64,000 nucleotides of DNA from Flavobacterium lacus (GCF_003268815.1 NZ_QLSV01000016.1:1-64000), one strand, 5' to 3'; counted from the first letter of the stretch, positions 46,076 through 53,251 are shown. The notes: a model not told the origin generated them from the letters alone. Numbers and translations are program-made.

Positions 46076-47713
46076 ATGAAAATCTGTGAAAAACAATACA
46101 TTATAAAATTATACAATCAGCTAACAGTACTTTTAGTAGTGTTTTTTTTGTGTTCATCATGCTTGCTTTACGCACAAGTTCCCCCAATTGAGTGGAAAGT
46201 TTGTCTTGGCGGAACAGGGACAGAAGCCGGAACTTTTAATTTTGCCCTGCCAGTATTACAAACTTCTGATGGAGGCTATATTGCAGCCGGCAATGCCCGC
46301 ACAAATAATGGCATTGTGCAAGGAATTCATTCTGGTTCGTTAGACATGTGGGTTGTTAAAACAGATAGTCAGGGAAATTTTCAATGGCAAAATTGCCTTG
46401 GAAGCCAAGGATCAGAGTCGGCTACTAGTATGGTGCAAACAACCGATGGTGGCTACATTGTAGCAGGATATACAACCGTTAGCGGTGGCGATGTTACAGG
46501 TCATCATGGCAGTGGCGATATGTGGATTGTCAAATTAAACGCGGTGGGCACAATCAGCTGGCAAAAATGTATTGGTGGCACAGGTAATGAAATTGCTCAT
46601 TCTATTAAACAAACTACCGACGGTGGCTATATTGTTGCCGGTACAGCCGACTTTAATCAAGGAATGGTTTCAGGGCACCACGCCCCATCACAAACTTCAG
46701 ATATGTGGGTTGTTAAATTAGATAGTTTAGGCAATTTAGTTTGGCAAAAATGTTTAGGTGGTTCGGGTGAAGATATTGCTTATTCTGTGGCTCAAACTGC
46801 TGATGGTGGCTATATCGTGGCAGGAACAACAGAAACCAAAAACAATGGTGACGTAACTGGCAATCACACGTATTATGATGTTGGAAGTGCGTCCTACAAA
46901 GCTTCTGTTGACTATTGGGTTGTAAAATTAGATAGTTTAGGTAATCTAGTTTGGCAAAAATGCCTTGGTGGTACTGGCGAAGATATTGCTTTTTCAGTTC
47001 AACCTACAGCGGATGGCGGCTATATTGTAGCAGGAAGAACAGATTCAACCAACGGCGATGTGTCGGTATCAATTGGTAATCGCGATGCATGGATTGTAAA
47101 GTTAAACGGAATAGGTGAGATACTTTGGCAAAAATCATACGGCGGAACAAACAATGATATCGCCAATTTTATTCAACAAACGACAGATGGTGGATACATC
47201 ATTGCTGCAACAACCCTTTCAAACGACGGGGATATCACAGAGAACAAAGGTCAATCTGATTATTGGATAGTTAAGATTGATAGCAGTGGCACGCTACAAT
47301 GGCAAAAAACGTTAGGAGGGAGTCGCGTAGACACTGCCTATTGTGTAGCACAAACTGCAGATAGTGGCTATATAGTTGCTGGAGTCACAAGATCATTAAA
47401 CGGCGATGTTGTAGGACTGCATTATAATGTTGACGCCACCGACTTTTGGTTGGTTAAATTTGGACCGGACACATTATCAAATGAGGAGTTTACAAAACCA
47501 GTCGTAACGCTTTATCCCAATCCGGTGCAAGACAAACTTCAACTATCAACCACGATAAAAACCATAAAAGTTATCGATATTTACGGCAAAACGCTACAAA
47601 TCTTTACTAACGTTTCCGAAATTTCGCTTTCCCATCTAGCCAATGGAATTTATTTATTGACTTTAGAAGATGAAAATGGGACAACTACCACACAAAAAGT
47701 TGTAAAAAAGTAA
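46076..47713 (+). CDS. T9SS cargo protein, predicted seven-bladed beta-propeller
   Basis: 545 residues: signal peptide (VLLVVFFLCSSCLLYAQ), then seven repeats of about 55-60 residues, each containing a version of TADGGYIVAGTT, a D-x-W-VVKLDS strand and GNLVWQKCLGGTGEDIA, and a type A T9SS tail (LYPNPVQDKLQL, ANGIYLLTLEDENG, TQKVVKK). Seven repeats predict a closed seven-bladed propeller between two short linkers. Binding partner unknown. Repeats 4 and 5 are almost identical at the DNA level in parts, a sign of recent internal expansion. The repeat R3 and an IS110 element lie just downstream. Confidence 0.86.
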   Translation: MKICEKQYIIKLYNQLTVLLVVFFLCSSCLLYAQVPPIEWKVCLGGTGTEAGTFNFALPVLQTSDGGYIAAGNARTNNGIVQGIHSGSLDMWVVKTDSQGNFQWQNCLGSQGSESATSMVQTTDGGYIVAGYTTVSGGDVTGHHGSGDMWIVKLNAVGTISWQKCIGGTGNEIAHSIKQTTDGGYIVAGTADFNQGMVSGHHAPSQTSDMWVVKLDSLGNLVWQKCLGGSGEDIAYSVAQTADGGYIVAGTTETKNNGDVTGNHTYYDVGSASYKASVDYWVVKLDSLGNLVWQKCLGGTGEDIAFSVQPTADGGYIVAGRTDSTNGDVSVSIGNRDAWIVKLNGIGEILWQKSYGGTNNDIANFIQQTTDGGYIIAATTLSNDGDITENKGQSDYWIVKIDSSGTLQWQKTLGGSRVDTAYCVAQTADSGYIVAGVTRSLNGDVVGLHYNVDATDFWLVKFGPDTLSNEEFTKPVVTLYPNPVQDKLQLSTTIKTIKVIDIYGKTLQIFTNVSEISLSHLANGIYLLTLEDENGTTTTQKVVKK

Positions 47714-47733
47714 AGTAGTCTGTTAATTGTCAA

Positions 47734-47844
47734 CCCGCTCCGAGAAATGTTTATTGTAAAATAGCACTGTGCTCTTCGTATTCTATGACTTCGCAGCAAT
47801 GTATTGTATATTTTAAATAGTTGCCACGAAGTCGTGAGACTTTG
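47734..47844 (+). repeat. CCCGCTCCGAG...CCACGAAGTC repeat, copy R3, interrupted by IS110
   Basis: Aligns with 50645-50751 over about 110 bases: CCCGCTCCGAGAAATGTTT, AGCACTGTGCTC, GACTTCGCAGCAATGTAT, TATTTTAAATAGTTGCCACG and AAGTCGTGAGA. The right part of the repeat (TGCGCAGCTAGGAA) continues after the IS at 49097-49110. Confidence 0.8.
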
Positions 47845-47850
47845 CCTTTA

Positions 47851-48035
47851 CTTTGAATTCGATAAAAAATGATTAATTTTATTCAAAGGAAAGCAGAGGT
47901 GAACTTTAGACTTTGCTAGTTAAGAACTAAGCTGCGCATTAGTCCTCTGCCTTCTCCTTGAACCCAGTTGAATTGCTTCAAATAGAATGATAGACATTGC
48001 GGTCTAATAAAGGCTCTAAAGAAGTTCAACATTTT
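47851..48035 (+). ncRNA. Predicted IS110 bridge RNA
   Basis: Three stem-loops in order. 5' stem: CTTTGAAT (47851-47858) with ATTCAAAG (47881-47888). Target-binding loop: GCAGAGG (47893-47899) with CCTCTGC (47944-47950). Donor-binding loop: GTTGAA/TTCAAC (47967-47972, 48025-48030) plus CTTC/GAAG. In the first loop AGACTTTGC (47908-47916) equals the left target flank 47837-47845, and AGCTGCGCA (47930-47938) is the complement of the right flank 49097-49105. In the second loop ATAGAATG (47982-47989) equals the element's right end 49091-49098, and TAAAGGC (48008-48014) is complementary to the left end 47844-47850. This is the bridge-RNA logic described for IS110-group elements such as IS621. Transcript ends are guesses. 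Confidence 0.78.
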
Positions 48036-48057
48036 TGTTTATCCTAAATTCAAAGTT

Positions 48058-49062
48058 ATGAAAAATTATTTATTTCACGTAGGAATTGACGTTTCAAAAT
48101 TAAAATTAGATGTAAATCTTTTAAATTCTCAAACATTACAATCGGAACATTTTGTGATTGACAATAATCCAAAATCCATCAAGGATTTTGTAAAGTTGTT
48201 GACTAAACGAAACATTGATTTAAGTCAAGTATTGTTTTGCTGTGAAAACACAGGAGTGTATACTAATCATCTAAGCTACACTTTGCTAGCTATAGAGTTA
48301 GATTTGTGGATTGTTCCAGCTATTGAAATCAAACGTTCAAAAGGAATATCTAGAGGAAAAAACGATAAGACTGATGCAAAAGACATTTCCTATTACAGTT
48401 ACAGAAATATTGATAAATTACGATTATATAATTTAGCAGAGATAGACATCCAAAAGCTGAAAATGCTTTATACAGAAAGAGAAAAAGTACTTAAATCCTT
48501 ATTACTTTTAGAAACAACTAAAGAAAATAGTGAGTTTGTCAGTAAAGAGGTATTCAAAGAAGTTTCAACAATTAATCAATCTTTGACAAATACTATCAAG
48601 AAAACCATCAATAAAATAGAGAAGAGAATTAAAGAAATAATCAAATCTAATGAGGATTTAAACAAACAGTATACATTAATAAAATCAGTTCCTGGCATTG
48701 GAGAACAAACAAGTTTATATTTTATTATTGCTACAAAAGGATTTTCTGCTTTTAAAAACTGGAGACAATTTGCTTGTTATTCTGGAGTAGCACCATTTGA
48801 ATATAGCTCTGGTTCTAGTATAAAAGGTAGAACCAAAGTTAATCATATGGCTGATAAAAAAATGAAGTCTTTACTTCAAATGTGTGCCATGACTACATTA
48901 AAATATGATCCGCAATTGAAAGAATATTATATAAAAAAGAAAGAAGAAGGGAAAAATTCAATGCTTGTTTTAAACAATATTAGATGCAAACTTATAAGCA
49001 GAGTTTTTGCTGTTGTAAACAGAGAAACACCTTATATTAATACTTATAAATTTGCATCATAA
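48058..49062 (+). CDS. IS110-family transposase (bridge-RNA-guided recombinase)
   Basis: 334 residues, the normal IS110 length. The N-terminal RuvC-like DEDD domain shows D11 in VGIDVSK, E63 in CCENTG, and D106/D109 in NDKTDAKD. The C-terminal Transposase_20 domain begins at SVPGIGEQTS (about 210) and contains SGVAPFEYSSGSSIKG, where the Ser of SSG (250/251) is the probable nucleophile. No frameshift or missing catalytic residue. In this family the RNA encoded upstream directs which target and donor sites are joined. Confidence 0.95.
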   Translation: MKNYLFHVGIDVSKLKLDVNLLNSQTLQSEHFVIDNNPKSIKDFVKLLTKRNIDLSQVLFCCENTGVYTNHLSYTLLAIELDLWIVPAIEIKRSKGISRGKNDKTDAKDISYYSYRNIDKLRLYNLAEIDIQKLKMLYTEREKVLKSLLLLETTKENSEFVSKEVFKEVSTINQSLTNTIKKTINKIEKRIKEIIKSNEDLNKQYTLIKSVPGIGEQTSLYFIIATKGFSAFKNWRQFACYSGVAPFEYSSGSSIKGRTKVNHMADKKMKSLLQMCAMTTLKYDPQLKEYYIKKKEEGKNSMLVLNNIRCKLISRVFAVVNRETPYINTYKFAS

Positions 49063-49140
49063 TTTTAACAATTTTTAGTTGTTTTTTATCATAGAATGCG
49101 CAGCTAGGAAATACTTGAACTAGTCTCACCTAAATAATTT

Positions 49141-49169
49141 AAAATCCCGATGTGTTCGGGATTTTTTTG
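49141..49169. terminator. Intrinsic terminator
   Basis: AATCCCGA / TCGGGATT with a five-base loop followed by T on the plus strand; an A-run on the other side makes it usable for the convergent gene ending at 49176 as well. Confidence 0.75.
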
Positions 49170-49175
49170 TATTAT

Positions 49176-50306
49176 CTAATAATATTCAATTTCTCTTATC
49201 CATTTGAATAAATCACGACCATTTATCGTCTTAATTATTTCTATCCAATTGTTATTGTGATCAAACTTATAGGAAAAGTCGATTTTGTATGTTTTTGACT
49301 CATCTTTAACACAAATTACTTTTACTATTTTATCTTTTTGATAGGTTATTTGTAACTCTTCATTTATTCTATCATGTCCAAAATGTATTCTTTCAATAAG
49401 CCTCCCCTTTGAATCGGTTTTAATTCTTTTTACTAAAACATTCTTTCCATTTTTAACGTTGTAAAATTCAGTATTTTGCGCATCTTTGTACACAATTAAT
49501 TCTGTTCCATTATATTTTGGTTTTCCATCATCATCATAGGTAAATGTATCAAAATATTCTTTCTTCACTAATCTTTGTTGGGCATCATAATGATAAATTT
49601 CCTTAGTATTTATAATGCTTATGGTATCAACTTTTTCACGATCTTTTGAATTTTCATCCATTCTCATGTATCTAAAATTAGTTCGGTGTTTGATGGTGGA
49701 TATCTTCCCAAAATCATTATAATCATAGAAAAACTCATTTGTTTCACCGTAATCGTTCAATGATTTTCTTTGCGTGAGTTTACCTTTGAAATACCTTTTG
49801 TAAATCGTGTAAAAAGAATTAAACTCAAAGTTGATTTTTATTTCACTTTCAGAAGTATGGTCGCCATAATCTCTAAAATCATGAATCACAATATCCACAT
49901 CTGTATTACTTGAATCTATCATTTTGGTGAGACGTTGCTTTTCATCATAGGAATATTTAAAATATCCTACAAATTCATCTTTTTTACCATACCAAGTTTC
50001 TTCTGTAACATTTCTGTTTACATCATACAATCTATCATAATTCAAATAGTAGATAACGGGAGATTTAAACCAATTATCATAAAACCTCCAAGTACTGTAT
50101 TTTGGACCTAAAAAACCCGTGTGTCCGTAATTTTCATCGTCAAAATCAAAAAGCCTATAATTTTCTATTTTAGTCAAAAAAACAACTTTCTCCCTCACTC
50201 TTTTTATTTTTCCATAAAGAGTGTCTTTCGGAATGTCTTGCGAATATGAATCGCAAAACATCAAGATAAAAACCAGCATTAAACTCTTTACGCAAAAAAT
50301 TTTCAT
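49176..50306 (-). CDS. Secreted hypothetical protein with YD/RHS-like repeats
   Basis: 376 residues with a signal peptide (SLMLVFILMFCDSYSQ). The mature protein is rich in Tyr and Asp and has spaced motifs such as YSYDEKQRLTKMI, YDYNDFGKISTIKH, YHYDAQQRLVKKEYF and YQKDKIVKVICV, the same rhythm as YD/RHS beta-strand repeats and MORN-like sheets. No T9SS tail. It may be an envelope protein or an orphan antitoxin-like shell part; I cannot name its family. Confidence 0.65.
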   Translation of the reverse strand: MKIFCVKSLMLVFILMFCDSYSQDIPKDTLYGKIKRVREKVVFLTKIENYRLFDFDDENYGHTGFLGPKYSTWRFYDNWFKSPVIYYLNYDRLYDVNRNVTEETWYGKKDEFVGYFKYSYDEKQRLTKMIDSSNTDVDIVIHDFRDYGDHTSESEIKINFEFNSFYTIYKRYFKGKLTQRKSLNDYGETNEFFYDYNDFGKISTIKHRTNFRYMRMDENSKDREKVDTISIINTKEIYHYDAQQRLVKKEYFDTFTYDDDGKPKYNGTELIVYKDAQNTEFYNVKNGKNVLVKRIKTDSKGRLIERIHFGHDRINEELQITYQKDKIVKVICVKDESKTYKIDFSYKFDHNNNWIEIIKTINGRDLFKWIREIEYY

Positions 50307-50395
50307 TTTTAATAATTTAAGTTGTTATGACCATCATTTTAATAGCTCCCTTAACTACTTTCTTCCGCTCCCGGCAGTGTTCCATCTAAAGTAAC

Positions 50396-50502
50396 ACTAT
50401 GCTCGGCGAATAGTTCCATCTCGCAGCAAAACGCTCAAACTAATTCCACTCTTCCCACTAGCACTGTGCTCTGCGAATGTCTCTGACTTCGCAGCAAAAC
50501 AC
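50396..50502 (+). repeat. 107-base direct repeat, unit 1
   Basis: Starts ACTATGCTCGGCGAATAG and ends GACTTCGCAGCAAAACAC. It returns almost unchanged 141 bases later (50537-50643). The end has a near hairpin: CTGCGAA pairs with TTCGCAG. Confidence 0.85.
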
Positions 50503-50536
50503 TTCCTATTTTTCAATACGAATCATAACGTTGCAA

Positions 50537-50643
50537 ACTATGCTCGGCGAATAGTTCCATCTCGCAGCAAAATGCTCAAACTAATTCCACTCTTCCTACT
50601 AGCACTGTGCTCTGCGAATGTCTCTGACTTCGCAGCAAAACAC
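50537..50643 (+). repeat. 107-base direct repeat, unit 2
   Basis: Differs from unit 1 at only a few positions (for example TGCTCAAAC for CGCTCAAAC and CCTACTA for CCCACTA). Confidence 0.85.
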
Positions 50644-50644
50644 T

Positions 50645-50765
50645 CCCGCTCCGAGAAATGTTTTTTGTAATGTAGCACTGTGCTCTCAACGTCTCTGACT
50701 TCGCAGCAATGTATAGTATATTTTAAATAGTTGCCACGAAGTCGTGAGATTTGCGCAGCCAGGAA
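50645..50765 (+). repeat. Repeat copy R4, uninterrupted IS110 target
   Basis: Matches R3 up to CCACGAAGTCGTGAGA and then continues TTTGCGCAGCCAGGAA, which on the other locus appears only beyond the IS110 element. It is therefore the empty-site form of the repeat. Confidence 0.8.
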
Positions 50766-50870
50766 TTAAATTGAAAGGCACAATTTAGATTTCCGTTTCG
50801 GTCAACAGTCGCATTTGGAGTAGTGGTATTCCGACTAATTTTATTTCTTTTGATTTTTCAATGCTGGGTG

Positions 50871-50951
50871 TCATTTTTTCTTTTTAAATGCTCCTGCAAG
50901 AATGAGTGTCAAAAATGTAATTCCTACTCCTAATAAAATCCACCAAGTCAT
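50871..50951 (-). CDS. Possible 26-residue single-helix membrane peptide
   Basis: The minus strand reads an ATG-initiated frame of 26 codons starting MTWWILLGVGITFLTL and ending in a basic run AGAFKKKK before TGA. One membrane helix followed by a Lys-rich stop-transfer end is the pattern of small membrane proteins. I see no promoter box, and chance cannot be excluded for so short a frame. It lies just beyond the attC-like site at 51004-51122, where a further gene cassette would begin. Confidence 0.4.
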   Translation of the reverse strand: MTWWILLGVGITFLTLILAGAFKKKK

Positions 50952-51003
50952 AATTTTCTGTTTTAAATGTTTATTATTTATTGCTAAGTCGTCAGGTACA
51001 CTT

Positions 51004-51122
51004 GCCGCTAGCGTTTCGCGGCTACACGAGGTTTGGGACTAAATTAAGACTAATTTTTCAGATACAAAACCAACGTTAAATTAAGCCTAAAACCCAAATC
51101 TCGTGTAAACGCTGTTAGTGGC
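51004..51122 (-). other. attC-like recombination site A
   Basis: Read on the minus strand: R'' GCCACTAAC (51122-51114), then AGCGTTT, ACACGAG, TTTGGG, a variable centre, CCCAAA, CTCGTGT, a seven-base bulge, AAACGCT and the R' end GCTAGCGGC (51012-51004). All paired blocks are complementary. R'' is exactly complementary to the first nine bases of the cassette it closes (GTTAGTGGC, 51585-51577). Confidence 0.75.
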
Positions 51123-51584
51123 TGTTATTGTTACGTAAAATATTCAACGACTTCTTTATCTTCGACAACAATATGGTCTGTAATATGAAATACTTCGCTT
51201 ATCCAAGGATGATTCAACGCATCTTTTCTGTCCAATATTTTTCCGAGTAAACTTTGTTTCCATGGCGACTCTTCTTTATCGATTAGTCCGACTTGAAAAT
51301 TTTCACTATTCGTCCAAATTCTGAATGGAAATGAGAATCTATTTTTCGGTTCTTCGTCAGTTCCCCAATCTCCAATACTAATTATTCCAGTAGCAATTTT
51401 TTCTTCATGATCTTTGGTGAACTTTATGTAATAAATTGCAAATGCATCATCATCTTTATAAACAAATCTTGTCAGTTTAGTACTTTCCTTTTCACAACAT
51501 TCGCAAGTTTCTATATTCGGTTCTTCAAATTCTATTTTAATCATAATTTTCTTTGAGTAGAATTTTCGGCATAATAGCCACTAA
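51012..51584 (-). mobile_element. Integron-type gene cassette 1 (573 bp)
   Basis: Runs on the minus strand from TTAGTGGC to the G inside R' of attC-like site A. It holds one promoterless gene whose stop lies 8 bp before R'', the compact plan of integron cassettes. No integrase gene is in the window. Confidence 0.65.
51131..51544 (-). CDS. Cassette-borne hypothetical protein
   Basis: A 137-residue acidic protein without signal or membrane helix. A double CxxC-like cluster (TCECCEKE, residues 13-20) opens it; a mixed alpha/beta region follows (FAIYYIKFTKDHEEK, IISIGDWG) and the tail is ISEVFHITDHIVVEDKEVVEY. The fold recalls small immunity- or DUF-type proteins common in gene cassettes, but I cannot assign a family. 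It is the only gene of cassette 1. Confidence 0.65.
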   Translation of the reverse strand: MIKIEFEEPNIETCECCEKESTKLTRFVYKDDDAFAIYYIKFTKDHEEKIATGIISIGDWGTDEEPKNRFSFPFRIWTNSENFQVGLIDKEESPWKQSLLGKILDRKDALNHPWISEVFHITDHIVVEDKEVVEYFT

Positions 51585-51711
51585 CGTTTTGCAGATTGGC
51601 GATGGGCGGGCTTTTCAGCACAGAAGTTTGTTCGGAGCACAAAACTTTCGGCTACCTCAAAACTGTCAAGCGGAGACGAAACCCCGCCTATTGCCAATGT
51701 GCTGTTATGCC
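51577..51711 (-). other. attC-like recombination site B
   Basis: Read on the minus strand: R'' GGCATAAC (51711-51704), GCA, ATTGGC, AT, GGCGGG, a central loop, CCCGCC, AT, GCCAAT, TGC, and the R' end GTTAGTGGC (51585-51577). Seventeen pairs with three single mismatches. R'' is exactly complementary to GTTATGCC at the start of cassette 2 (52855-52848), and the stop codon of the GIY-YIG gene lies inside R''. Confidence 0.78.
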
Positions 51712-52568
51712 TTCGTTGTTTTGTCATTCGTTTCAAATTCTTTAAGCGTTTTTCCGTCTTTATTTTTCCATTCTGTCAGTCCGTTTGCATTTCGTCCCAT
51801 AACCATAACTGCTGCTGTCGATGGACTACTAAAAATATAGTCGTCTGAAAATTCAAAGTATTCTACCTTGTCTACAAGAACTCCTTCGTCAATTAGTTTT
51901 TGTCTGTAAGTGATGAAGTTTGGAGTCATTGAATTTACAATTGTTGAAGCAGCTTTGGAATTTTTGAAAACCACAAAACCGTCAGATGTCGGTTCTCCTT
52001 GTCCGTCAGCACCACGAGCAGCTTTAATAAAAAACGATTCTTGTTTTTGTTTAGCTTTAAATTCTCTTTTTTCGTCAAATACTTTATGTCCAAGTGTATT
52101 TACAAGCATTTTAATGTATTCAATAAATTCTTCCATTTCGGCTCTGTCAGATTCTGAGATTGAGGATTGAGTCGGAATAATAGAATTGTCAACTGTGTAG
52201 CGATTGGCCGATTTTGCAATGTCGTGAAGCCGATTTTCTAAATATTTTATGTGAGCTTTGTTTAAGTTCTCGTCTTTGCTAATAAAAACAATTGCTTCAT
52301 TCCAGAAATCCTTTTGAGTCAACTGTTGGTTTAGTCGTTTTAGAATTGATTCAGCTTCACCAATATACACTTGGTCTTTTCCAGCATCATCTTTCCCGAA
52401 GAGTAAATAAACACCGGTGCTTGTTAGGTCGTCACGGTCTGAGCAGTCCTTGATTTTAATTCGAGGAATTTTATAAGCTTTTCCAGACCAATTGGAAAGT
52501 TCACAACTCATTCTCCCGTTGGGTTCTCCATCAATGAGGAATATTTTTATAGTCTTTCCGAATTTCAT
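51705..52568 (-). CDS. GIY-YIG nuclease-family protein with DUF4357
   Basis: 287 residues. The GIY-YIG fold spans about 50-140: GVYLLFG (52-58), VYIGEAE (67-73) with the second Tyr, then a basic helix SILKRL and the metal-binding Glu in KYLENRLHDIA. A linker follows and the C-terminal DUF4357 region has FEFSDDYIFSSPSTAAVMVMG and NGLTEWKNKDGKTL. Such proteins are often carried by mobile elements and restriction islands; the activity is likely DNA or nucleic-acid cleavage but unproven. Its TAA stop sits within the R'' box of attC-like site B. Confidence 0.85.
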   Translation of the reverse strand: MKFGKTIKIFLIDGEPNGRMSCELSNWSGKAYKIPRIKIKDCSDRDDLTSTGVYLLFGKDDAGKDQVYIGEAESILKRLNQQLTQKDFWNEAIVFISKDENLNKAHIKYLENRLHDIAKSANRYTVDNSIIPTQSSISESDRAEMEEFIEYIKMLVNTLGHKVFDEKREFKAKQKQESFFIKAARGADGQGEPTSDGFVVFKNSKAASTIVNSMTPNFITYRQKLIDEGVLVDKVEYFEFSDDYIFSSPSTAAVMVMGRNANGLTEWKNKDGKTLKEFETNDKTTKA

Positions 52569-52574
52569 CTTTAA

Positions 52575-52811
52575 TTAATAAACAAGTTTATAATCTTCTA
52601 ACATTTCTTTCAGGTTTTTATATTCCATTTCTTTGGTAATTGGATTCCCGTCATCATCAATGTCGTCTTTGGATTTATAAACTACTTTGATTTTTCCGTT
52701 TTTTGTGTTTTGCAAAACTCCGTGTGCTCTGCCGTCAATATGATATTCCCCACAGTCTAAGTAATCGGGGTCATTTCGAAGAATACTGTCCATTTTTTGT
52801 CTTACTGTCAT
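52575..52811 (-). CDS. Small cassette-borne hypothetical protein
   Basis: A 78-residue acidic protein: VRQKMDSILRNDPDYLDCGEY at its start (no longer motif known), then DGRAHGVLQNTKNGKIKVVY and a helical tail KNLKEMLEDYKLVY. It ends 6 bp before the GIY-YIG gene, so they are probably translated together; it may be a partner or regulator of that protein. No family recognised. Confidence 0.6.
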   Translation of the reverse strand: MTVRQKMDSILRNDPDYLDCGEYHIDGRAHGVLQNTKNGKIKVVYKSKDDIDDDGNPITKEMEYKNLKEMLEDYKLVY

Positions 52812-52999
52812 ATTTTTTGTTTTATGTTGTTGTCGTCTTTACAATGAGGCATAACTAGTAAATATCATCAACTTTATATAACTTTTTTATAAAAAAGGTT
52901 ACATAATTTCTATACTATCGCTAAACTTTGTGGTATTTGTATTCAGAAACCCAAATTTAAAAAATTAATGTAACATTTCCTACAAACCACTTCATCTAT

Positions 53000-53251
53000 T
53001 TAACTCTCCTCCATAATCCCAATCTCTTCCTCACTCAACCCACACAATTCATAAACCATCAAATCAATCTCACGTTCCAACGCACTCGTGTCTGCGGTGG
53101 GGTTGGACTGCTTTAACTTTAAAATTAAATCAAGTTTGTCACCTATTACTTTTAAACCACTCCATCCCATTAAGGTTGGGTTATATTTTTCAAACGCTTT
53201 ATTGAGGGCTTTGCGAGGTTCGATGTGCATGTATACTGGTTTAATTCTCAA
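53000..53251 (-). pseudogene. C-terminal fragment resembling a restriction-modification enzyme
   Basis: An 83-codon frame ends with EREIDLMVYELCGLSEEEIG then IMEES, the usual tail of N6-adenine methylase/Eco57I-type restriction proteins (ID-x-LVYELYGLTEEEI). It also carries LKLKQSNPTADTSALE, the coiled part before that tail. Nothing upstream encodes the methylase core, so it is a leftover of a lost gene or a short standalone frame. Confidence 0.5.

Larger units (their letters stand above)
47714..48057. other. Gap holding repeat R3 and the left end of the IS110 element
   Basis: No protein gene. It holds the repeat at 47734-47844, the IS left boundary near 47843-47845 and the structured RNA region before the transposase start. 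Confidence 0.7.
47845..49098 (+). mobile_element. IS110-family insertion sequence (about 1.25 kb)
   Basis: Borders are inferred by comparing the split repeat with its uninterrupted copy at 50731-50765. The left flank AGACTTTG ends at 47844 and the right flank begins TGCGCAGC at 49097, so TG is the probable shared core dinucleotide. As expected for IS110 there are no terminal inverted repeats and no long target duplication. It carries one recombinase gene and, before it, a structured non-coding segment. Both ends and all RNA guides look intact, so the copy may be active or recent. Confidence 0.8.
50307..50870. other. Non-coding repeat field
   Basis: About 560 bases with no gene. It is made of two direct copies of a 107-base unit, then repeat copy R4. 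Each unit contains CTGCGAATGTCTCTGACTTCGCAG-type inverted pairs. The last 100 bases show no feature I can name. Confidence 0.6.
51585..52854 (-). mobile_element. Integron-type gene cassette 2 (1270 bp)
   Basis: On the minus strand from TTATGCC (52854) to the G of the R' box of attC-like site B (51585). It carries two genes, a small hypothetical protein and a GIY-YIG nuclease-family protein, 6 bp apart. Both ends match each other as the model of a circularised cassette demands. Confidence 0.65.

Noticed and set aside
49063..49140. Terminal inverted repeats of the IS110 element
   Set aside because: None found when comparing 47845 onwards with sequence before 49098; IS110 elements lack them.
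50396..50765. CRISPR array
   Set aside because: Units are about 107 bases, only two direct copies occur at 141-base spacing, and the parts between are not unique spacers of constant length. No cas gene is present.
51553..51840. Plus-strand frame of 95 codons across the cassette boundary
   Set aside because: It overlaps attC-like site B and the end of the GIY-YIG gene, and its codon pattern is that of an antisense shadow.
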